From: Lichina pygmaea | Lineage: Eukaryota > Ascomycota > Lichinomycetes > Lichinales > Lichinaceae | NCBI GenBank assembly: GCA_963422465.1 | Contig: OY730175.1 | Span: forward strand, 3,100,001-3,164,000 | Direction of reading: 5' to 3' | DNA: 64,000 nt | Shown here: in pieces, positions 56,286 through 64,000 of the stretch | Position numbering within the stretch: the stretch's first letter is position 1 | Layout of the letters: each line of letters opens with the position of its first letter | Notes under the pieces: generated by a model | Told to the model about the DNA's origin: nothing | The model's database searches: none | The model's input: the letters and a program-made list of their open reading frames with translations, nothing else | Translations under genes and position numbers: made by a program

Positions 56286-59200
56286 AAGACACAAAGCTGA
56301 CACTTCTCCAGTATAATGTGCAAAAAAGCCAATCAGTCCAAGAGCTACTGCTAGCAACCTCAGCTCTCCAAGAGGTGGACATTATTGCACTTCAAGAGCC
56401 CTGGAAAAACCCTCACCTAGAAACAAGCACTTCAACTGTTTTCTCTTCCTTTCTTCCTCTCTACTGTTCAGAGATTGGCAGAACACTTTTTCTTATTAAT
56501 AAAAATCTGAAACTCTCTTCTCTTCATCCTACCTTCTGGAATAAAGACTTTGTTTCTCTTGAAATCTACTTGGAAAACTCTTCTACTTCTCTTTGGGTAC
56601 ATAATCTCTACTTCACCCCATCAAGTCAAGAAAACTACACAGAGGCATCAGAAGCTCTTCTCTGTTTACTCCAAAATGCTTTACAAGAACAAGGACAACA
56701 TATTCTTCTCACAGACTCAAATCTTCACCACCCAGACTGGTCAAAGAAAAGAAGACTGTACTCTGAGACTGCAAACAAGTTTCAAGACCTAATGAAAGAT
56801 TTAAATCTGGATTTAGCTATTGCACCTTTCACCCCTACCAGAGCAAGATCTCTTTCTGAAAAACCATGTTCTTCTATTGATCTGTCTTTTATTTCTTCTT
56901 CTCTTTCTAACTCTCTGATTTTCTCCAAAGTGGCTCTTCAGTTCTTTCATGGGTCTGACCACAGACCTGTACTAACCTGCCTGGACCTGGATCCTCCAAG
57001 GAAAATCTGGAAACCAGAAAGAAACTGGAGAACACTGGACTCAAACCTTGCAAGAGTAGAGTGTGAGAAGCTACACCTGCCCTTCCACTTCCAAGACAAA
57101 TATGAAGTGGATGAGTACTTGGAGTATCTTGACAACTTTCTCCAAGAAATAGCAAGCAAATCCACACAGCTCCAGAAGCAATCTGGCCACTCAGTTCCCT
57201 GGTGGAATCAAGAGATCCAAAACAAGGTTAAAGAGGAAAGAAGAGTAAGAAGAAAAGTGCAAAAAAGGCAAGCAAGTCAAGAGGAACTTGAGCAAGCAAC
57301 TAAGCTCAAGAAAAAGACAGTCAGAGATGGAAAACAGAACACTTTCAGACACCAAATCCATGAGCTGGCCAGCTCTTCAAAGTTCTGGAAGCTTGCAAAG
57401 TGGGGAAAGTCCAAAGCCAACAAGACTCCTGATCTTCCTCTGGTTCCTGACCTGGAAACACAAGAAGGAATAGCCAAAACCTTTGAGGAAAAGACTAAAG
57501 CCTTCTCACAACAGTTCTTTCCAAAAGCTCTAGTTCCAGAACCAGGCTCAGAAAGCTCCCAGACTATCTCTGAGATACAGCTCTCCCAGGAGGTAACATG
57601 TGAAGAAGTGGAGCAAATTCTGGCCAAGAAGAAACCTTTCACAGCAGGAGGGAGAGATAAGCTGCCAAATGGATTTCTGAGAGCTCTGGGGCCTAGGTTC
57701 TGCCAAGCTCTAGCTATTCTGACTTCAACATGCTGGAAACTGGAGTACTTCCCTGAAAGATTTAAGAGTGCAAAAACAGTCTGCTTGAGGAAACCTGGCA
57801 AGGGAACCTACAATCAAGCTAAAGCCTGGCGCCCTATAGCTCTGCTAAACACAACAGGCAAGCTGATGGAAGCTATTGCTGCAGCCAGACTAAGCAAGAT
57901 AGCAGAAGAAGCTGGACTATTGCCAGATATCCAGATGGGCTTTAGGAAAGGAAGATCCACAGAAGCAGCACTTTTCCTTCTAACCTCCCAAGTGGAAAAA
58001 GTCTGGAAGGAAGGCATGGTTGCATCCCTACTCTCACTGGATATCTCAGGAGCCTATGACAGAGTTCTCCCCAAGATACTACAGCAAATTCTGAAAAGAA
58101 AAGGAATACCTGCCTGGCTAGCTTCCTGGATCTACTCCTTCTGTGATAAGCGCTCTACCACTCTTGTCTTTGATGATTCTGAGTCTTATGCTATTCCTAT
58201 TCATTGTGGAGTTTCTCAAGGTTCTCCATTATCCCCTATTCTTTTTCTATTCTACATTTCTGAATTGCATGAGACTGTGCATACTCCCTCTTCTGGTGTA
58301 TCTGCCCTGGGGTTTGCAGATGATACAAATCTGCTTGCTTTTGGTCACTCCTTGAAAAGTAACCTTCTGAAGTTAAAGAACACACACCACAAATGTCTAT
58401 CCTGGGCTGCGAGACATGGAATGGTCTTCTCACCTGAGAAATATGAAATACTTCATTTTTCCAGAAGAAGATCAGACAATCTTCAGCTTAAGCTCAGACT
58501 GGGGAATGTGATTCTCAAACCAAAAGAAGAAGTGCGAGTACTTGGAGTGTACCTAGATGCAAAGCTCCACTGGCACAAACACCAGAGGATTATTCTTCAA
58601 AAAGCACAGAAAGCACTCTCTTCTCTTTCTAGAACTTCCTATTCTACTTGGGGCTTTCCAGTTCACACATCACATCTGGTGTACACTGCTATACTGAGAT
58701 CTCTACTGAGCTATGCAGTGGGGATCTGGTTTAACCCTCTAAGAAAATCCTCCAATATCTCTTCTCTTGTTTCATTTCAAAACAGATGCCTAAGACTTAT
58801 TGGGGGTGCCTTCAAAGCCACTCCTTCTTTTCTATTAGAGAGTGAGCTTTTTCTTCTACCTCTAGACTTATACTTTTATTTCGCACTGCCTGTTTTCTTT
58901 CTTCTATTCAAAACTCCCCTCTCAAATACTTTCTTGACAGTATCTTTTCCACTATTTCCAGCTATGCCTCTCTCTTGAAGAAATCTTTAAAGGAATCCTC
59001 AACTATCTCTCCTAAGTGGAAATTCACTTGGTTAAGTCAAATAACTACTAACCAGGCTAGTTCAAAGAAAGAACTACAAAAGCTCTTTACTAAAGAGTGG
59101 GAATACCAATGGGAAGAGAAGAAAAGAAGAAGCTATCCAGGCTGGCAGACTTTCTGTCAAAAGCCACACAAAAACAATCTGAAGCTCTACAAAGAGTTAC

Positions 59201-59523
59201 AGAAAGCTGAGGCAAGTCTGCTACTGCAAATCAGGACTGGAAGAATTGGTCTGGCAAGTTTTCTTTTCAGAGCTGGAGCTCCTGACTTCCCTACCCCACT
59301 ATGTGTGTGTGGCCAAGCAGAAGAAACTGCAAAACATATCACCTCTTCATGCTCTCTTTATTCAAGACAAAGACAACAAGTCTCTTTTAATCCTCAAGAC
59401 TTCACCACTATTATTTCAAACCCAGAGCTACTACAGAAGTTCTTGTACTGGTTTATGTCTTTGAAAAGACTAAACCAGTTTAATCTAGCTTTCAAACTCC
59501 ACTATTCCCAATCCAATACCTAG
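56282..59523 (+). pseudogene. LINE A4 ORF2: endonuclease-reverse transcriptase, one frameshift
   Basis: About 1,080 codons. The APE-like endonuclease (residues 1-235) keeps its motifs: LLQYNVQKS, the acidic ALQEPW, TDSNLHHPDW, and SDHRPV with the catalytic His. A basic linker follows to about 440, then the RT with RPIALLNTTGKLMEA, SLLSLDISGAYDRV, GVSQGSPLSP and the palm FADD at 678-681. The thumb and a C-terminal knuckle (CVCGQAEETAKHITSSC) end the protein. No RNase H is present. A one-base deletion near 58,877 shifts the frame between RT and knuckle (copy A1 keeps the base), so the RT would be made but without its proper C-terminus. No in-frame stops otherwise. Confidence 0.9.
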
Positions 59524-59702
59524 ATTCTCTTCTCTTACCAGAAACTTCAAGATTCCTTTTGTTACATTCCCTAGTCACACCCTGCCTTCAGTTTTTATCC
59601 CTTCAAAAGTTTTCTGAAGGAGTTCACTATTAGCTAGAAGATCTGCATGGCTGTAAAGCTACTACCAGTGTAAGAATCAAATAAATAAAATAAATAAAAT
59701 CA

Positions 59703-60272
59703 AACTGGAGATCTTGTTTGGCTGAATACCAAGAACATCAGGACACGCCACCCATGCAAAAAGCTTGACAACAAGTGGATTGGACTATTCAAGGTGTTGA
59801 AGACAGTCGGAAGCTGTGCCTGCCATCTGGAGCTTCCACACACTCTCAAGATCCACCCTGTCTTTCATGTTTCCCTTCTACATCTGACACCTGCTAATCC
59901 TATCCCTGGCCAATCAAATAAACACTCTGGCCCTGTCATTGGTCAAGACACAGATGAAGAGTTCCAGGTTGAAGAAATCCTTGACTCCAAGCCAGCAATG
60001 TCTTGACAGAAGTTCAAGTACCTGGTCAATTAGTCTGGATGGCCAATTGAAGATGCCACTGAAGAGTCTATTGAGCATCTTGACAACACCAAAGACGCCA
60101 TCTACAACTTCCATGAGAAATACCCAAGGAAACCACAGCCACGGAACTATGCCCACGAGCAGCCTGAGGCTCACAGGAGTTCGCCATGTGAAGGAGGGGG
60201 GTAATGTCACAGTTCTGGCCCAGTTGCATATCTGGCACAAGTCACACACCTTGCCGGGAAGTTCCATCTACA
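59703..60272 (+). mobile_element. Gypsy-2: 3' end of a chromovirus pol and start of its 3' LTR
   Basis: A plus-strand piece of a second gypsy family: the end of integrase (GDLVWLNTKNIRTRHP, KLDNKWIGLFKV, LKIHPVFHVSLL) and a chromodomain-like segment (EFQVEEILDSK), then a purine tract (aaggaggggggtaa) and the LTR start tgtcacag at 60,205. The LTR is cut at 60,272 by the insertion of Gypsy-1b. Broken remnant, with a few breaks visible. Confidence 0.82.
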
Positions 60273-60829
60273 TGTTGCGGTCTGTACCGTACTGTCCTAT
60301 CCGAGTATAGGATTAGGGCGAGAGGCGGAAGGCGGGTTGGTTCTTGCAGGAGAGGAGTGTCAAGGAGTGCGAAGGGGTTTGGTGGAATGTGGTGGTGGTG
60401 ACACCTGATCAATGGCTTCGTACAAAGGATTGTATTGAAGTAGATCTAGTTGTCTGGATCACAACATGAGTTGAAGATGATCATTCCATAAGGGAACTAT
60501 CGCCGGACTATATAGTGCTGGCCTGTCGAGATGATCGAGATTGTCTCGACAGTCTCGACGTCGAGACGGGTGAGATTGTCTTGACGGTCCCACCATGTTA
60601 TGCACCCTGCGTCGAGACAGGTGAGATTGTCTCGATGCTTCATGCATCATGTGTCAAGACTGGTGAGATTGTCTCGATGCTTCATGCATCATGCGTCGAG
60701 ACTCCCGTGTGTGTCTCGACAGTCACGTGACCCCTTGTTGGTTGGTCACTTGACTTCCATGGTGTCCTCTTGCCTGGCCCGCGGCCTGATTGCCTATAAA
60801 TGAGTGGCTCCCATCCCTGGGTCGTAACA
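60273..60829 (-). repeat. Gypsy-1b 3' LTR, 557 bp, with a different U3
   Basis: The outer 240 bp match the Gypsy-1a LTRs (tgttgcgg to tatatagtgct), as does the last short stretch (ctgggtcgtaaca). The middle (about 60,520-60,800) is unrelated and carries two tandem units of about 44 bp (about 60,610-60,700) around the word gtcgagac/gtctcgac. This is the part that would hold the promoter signals. Confidence 0.88.
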
Positions 60830-60942
60830 CTACCCTCCTCTCCTTCATTCATCGTCCTGATGAATTCTTGAGTATGTCTGCAAAATCATGTGCCTCTGCT
60901 TACTGAAACCAACTGGCAGCCCAGATCCGTGATCATAACTTT

Positions 60943-61374
60943 GTGTCACTTGCTCTGTGTGACTTCTGTGTTTTGAACCACAAGCCCTGCTTCCGAATGT
61001 CTGACGACAACGATGAGTTGAAGTGCGCTGAGTGCACTCGTCGGGGAAAGTCCTGTGTGTCACTTTCTTGGGAGTCGCTGAACATGACTCAGGATAACCT
61101 TCGCAAGAATTTGGCTGTTGATGAGGCCAAGCGGGATGCTCTTGTCAAGCAGCTTGCCGAGCTGCAGGCTCGTGTGTCCCGAAAGCGAAAGGTTCTTGAG
61201 GGTGCTGAGGGTCAAGCAAAGAAGAAGCTCCAGTGCCTTGTTGCTGAAATGGAGGCGGATGGTGAAGATTTGTCGGCGACAGTCATTGACGTGTCCACAC
61301 TACAGGCCGAGCTGTTCAGTCCTACTCCTGCCGGAACTGCTGCAGGAGGAGCTGGCAGTTCGCGAGGTTCCTGA
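60943..61374 (+). other. Antisense Cys-rich ORF of Gypsy-1b
   Basis: About 140 codons open on the strand opposite to pol, between the 3' LTR and the pol end, overlapping the pol 3' end by about 50 bp. It has the Cys cluster CDFCVLNHKPCF and CAECTRRGKSC, then the charged helix (SLNMTQDNLRKNLAVDEAKR), a Lys-rich coiled-coil region (RKRKVLEGAEGQAKKKLQ) and a Ser/Gly tail. It matches the frame at 32,329-32,598 in Gypsy-1a with the same Cys spacing. The pattern recalls Zn-binding Cys6-type domains, but I do not assign it. Status as an expressed gene is unknown. Confidence 0.6.
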
Positions 61375-64000
61375 GTGGCTCCCAGGTATTTTCCGAGTCT
61401 GGGTAGTCTTTCCACTTGACAAGGTATCGCTGACCTTTTCTCTTCAGGATCTGTTTGGCCTTGAATTCCTGTTCTTCCTCTGGTTGGTAATGAAATGTTT
61501 CCTGCAAGGGTGTGCTCTGGTCGGCTAATTTGATCATTGAGATGTGAAAGTTTGGGTGTACCCGAGCGTCTCTCGGTAGTCGCAGTCTGATGTTGACTGG
61601 TCCGGTTCTTTCTTCGACTGAAAATGGTCTGACCTTGACATGGTCCAGTTTCTTTGTTCTTGGTTTCTTGACTTTCCAATTTTTTGTGAGGAGGTAGACT
61701 TTATCCCCCTTCTTCAGCTGAGGTGCCATTTTCGATTTTTTGTCCATTTGGCGTTGCATCTTTTCTGAGGTCTCTTGAAGGTAATGCCTCATCATCATGT
61801 GCGTTTGTCGTAGGAGCTTGTCATGTTGGAGTGCTTTCTCCGTGTTTGGTGAAGCTCTGCTTGGCATTCCAATGTTTGCGTGTTGTCCAAAATTGGCAAA
61901 GAATAGTGATTCCTTTGTTGAGTCTGATCTGTGCTGGTTGATTGCCAGCTGTGCCACTGGTAACAATTGTACCCAATTGCTGTGGGTCTGGTTGATGTAA
62001 TGCCACAAATAAGTCTCCAGGACTTGGTTTGCTTGCTCTGTCTGGCTGTCAGTTCGTGGGTGGTAGGCTGTAGACATCTTGGGTTTTGTTCCCATGGCTG
62101 CACTGATTGTTTTCCAGTAGTTGGATGTGAAGAGTTTGTCTCTGTCAGTAATGACTGTGATTGGAACTCTGTGGTCCCTGACCAATCTGTCCAGTAGGAG
62201 GTGTCCCAACTGCTCTGCTGTGTGGGTTTCCTTGAATGGTACCGCTATTAGGTATTTTGTGAATCTGTCTATAATCACCATAATTGAGTTGTAGGTGATT
62301 CCTGTGACTGGGTCTTTGGACTTGGGTAGCTTTGTGATGAAGTCCATTGACACATCTTCCCACAGGCCTCTCGGTATTGTGTTCGGGTGTCCTTCTCCAT
62401 ATGGCTTGTGTCTTCCATGCTTGTTTTTCTGGCATAGTAGACATTTGTTGATGTAGCTTGTGATGTGTTGTCAGAGATTGATGACATTGTTCCCTGCCCG
62501 TTGGATCAGGTCTGTGGTTTTGGTGATTCCTGGGTGACCATGTGCTGGATTATCGTGGTAGTTCCTTATTAGTTCTTCAGTGTCTTCTGCCGTGAGCTTG
62601 TTGATCTGTGGTTGAGGTACCAGGTTTCCTTGCTGGTCCTGCTGTAAGATTGTTCCTTGGTGTTCATCATCTTCCATGTGGTCTTTTCGTCAGCTTAGTG
62701 TGTCTGCTCTCCCATTGTCTTGTCCAGGGTTGTACAAGATCTTGAACTTGTGTTGCCCTAGGAGTTCAGCCCATCTGACTTGCCATCTGTTCAGCTTCTT
62801 GGTTGTCGTGAACGTTGTCAGATTCTTGTGGTCTGTGAGAATGGTGAGTTCAGAACTGCTTTCCGCGTACACTCTCCAGTGTTCGAGTGCGTTGACGACT
62901 GCCAGTAGCTCTTTATCGTGGATATCATAGTTTCGTTCTGCTTGTGACATTTTGCGTGAGTAGTAGGTAACTGGGTGCCACTTGCCGTCTGCCTGTTAGC
63001 ATAGACATGCTCCCACTGCCTGATCTGAAGTGTCTGTCTCGATTCGTGTCGGTTGGCCTGTCTTGAAGTTGAGGAGAACTGGTTCCTTGGCGCAAGCGTC
63101 CTTGAGCTGTTGGAATGCTTTTTGTTGTCTCTCTGTCTACCGGTACTCCACGTCCTTCTTTGTGAGTTCTGTCAGTGGTGTTGCCATCTGTGAGTAGTTC
63201 TTGATGAACTGTTGGTTGAAGTTGGCAAATCCCAGGAAGGCTTGTACTTCCTTAACTGATGTCAGTGTTGGCCATTGCTGAATCACTTTGATTTTCTCAG
63301 AGTCAATCTTGATCCCTTCAATCCCTATGATGTATCCGAGGAATTCAACTTCCGGTTTGTTGAACTCGCATTTCTTTGGGTTGAGCTTGAGCCCTGCCTC
63401 TTGTAGGCATTGTAGAACATCCTTCACATGTTTGGTATGTTCCTGTTGCGTGTTCGAGTAGACAAGAATGTCGTCCAGGTAGGTGATAGCTGTTTGGTCC
63501 AGGTGTGCTCTGATGATGTTGTTGATCAATGCTTGACATGTTGCTGGTGTGTTTGTGAGTCCGAATGGCATAACCAGATACTTGTAGTATCTGTATCAGG
63601 TTCTGAAGGCTGTCTTCTATTCTTCTCCTTTTTTCATGCGTATCAGGTTGTATGCTCCTTTCAAGTCCAGCTTGGTGAAGATTGTAGCTTGGCTGATCCT
63701 GTCTCGCAATTCGTTCGCATTTGGCAACAGATATCAGTTCTTGATGGTAATGTCGTTGAGTTTCCTGTAATCCACACAAAGTCGAAGACTTCCATCTTTC
63801 TTTGGTGCAAATAGTATCAGGTATCCTGCTGGCAATTGAGATTCTTGAATAAAACCCTTTTTCAGGTTTTCCTCCAGGTACTCGCGAAGTACTTGGAGCT
63901 CTTTCTCTGATAACTGGTAAATTGGTCCAAATCCTGGCTCCGTCCCTGGTTGCAACTTGATCTCATGATCCCAAGGTTGGTGCTTAGGCAACACTGCTGT

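Larger units (their letters stand above)
54398..59702 (+). mobile_element. LINE A4: nearly intact Tad1-like LINE
   Basis: A full-length family-A LINE: 5' end at about 54,398 (aactcttcccag), 5' UTR, ORF1 (54,894-56,285), ORF2 (56,282-59,523), 3' UTR and an aataaaataa tail to about 59,702. It is the best copy in the window, with one frameshift only. Unlike the other copies no TSD is evident: Gypsy-2 LTR sequence lies to the left and a Gypsy-2 pol end to the right, and these flanks do not join simply, so the site was probably rearranged after insertion. Confidence 0.92.
60273..64000 (-). mobile_element. Gypsy-1b: second Ty3/gypsy chromovirus copy, running off the window
   Basis: The 3' half of a minus-strand chromovirus of the same family as Gypsy-1a: 3' LTR (60,273-60,829), chromodomain and integrase in one long frame (61,322-62,353, with MSMDFITKLPKSKDP and the chromodomain QRYLVKWKDYPDSENTWEPL), RNase H (about 62,690-63,050) and reverse transcriptase (63,137-63,994, with YLDDILVYS). 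It is broken, with about five breaks in the visible part, fewer than Gypsy-1a over the same stretch. Inserted in the Gypsy-2 LTR, so younger than that element. gag and the 5' LTR lie beyond 64,000. Confidence 0.92.

Noticed and set aside
60607-60700. CRISPR-like direct repeats
   Set aside because: Only two tandem units without spacers, inside an LTR of a fungal retrotransposon.

Overview
The window looks like a filamentous ascomycete chromosome (Pezizomycotina, most likely Sordariomycetes). The reasons are short spliceosomal introns (about 53-216 nt), a PTH11-type receptor, a fungal type-2 glycosyltransferase, and Tad1-like LINEs, chromoviruses and a pogo/Fot-type DNA transposon. The genus cannot be fixed by eye.

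Transposon block 1 (1-20,757) is AT-rich. It holds several copies of two related Tad1-like LINE families (A and B), nested in one another, plus LTR-retrotransposon pieces and the 3' end of a third, GC-rich LINE (C). Target-site duplications (TSDs) let several insertions be ordered. Gene island 1 (20,758-30,600) has a GC-rich flank without a firm gene, one hypothetical protein (24,145-24,888), and a seven-exon PTH11-like receptor (27,302-28,945, minus). Transposon block 2 (about 30,601-39,136) is a pogo/Fot-like DNA transposon split by a broken chromovirus (Gypsy-1a), which itself carries a tRNA-headed SINE whose 3' end resembles the LINEs. Gene island 2 (39,218-53,920) has an OTU-type deubiquitinase, a TPMT-type methyltransferase, a damaged Cys-rich membrane protein gene, a 74-residue single-pass membrane protein gene facing a seven-exon glycosyltransferase-2 gene, and a Kelch-repeat membrane protein. 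Transposon block 3 (53,924-64,000) has Gypsy-2 LTR pieces, a nearly intact LINE A (54,398-59,702), the 3' end of a Gypsy-2 element, and a second Gypsy-1 copy that runs off the window.

The host genes do not form one pathway, though several are surface or membrane proteins. The main points of interest are the SINE/LINE pairing with a perfect 12-bp TSD, a Cys-rich antisense ORF found at the same place in both Gypsy-1 copies, LTRs whose U3 part differs between copies while the rest is conserved, the RNase H-lacking LINEs with overlapping ORFs, and the unannotated small gene sharing a 245-bp promoter with the glycosyltransferase gene. Exon structures were worked out by hand from splice sites and phase. 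No database search was possible.
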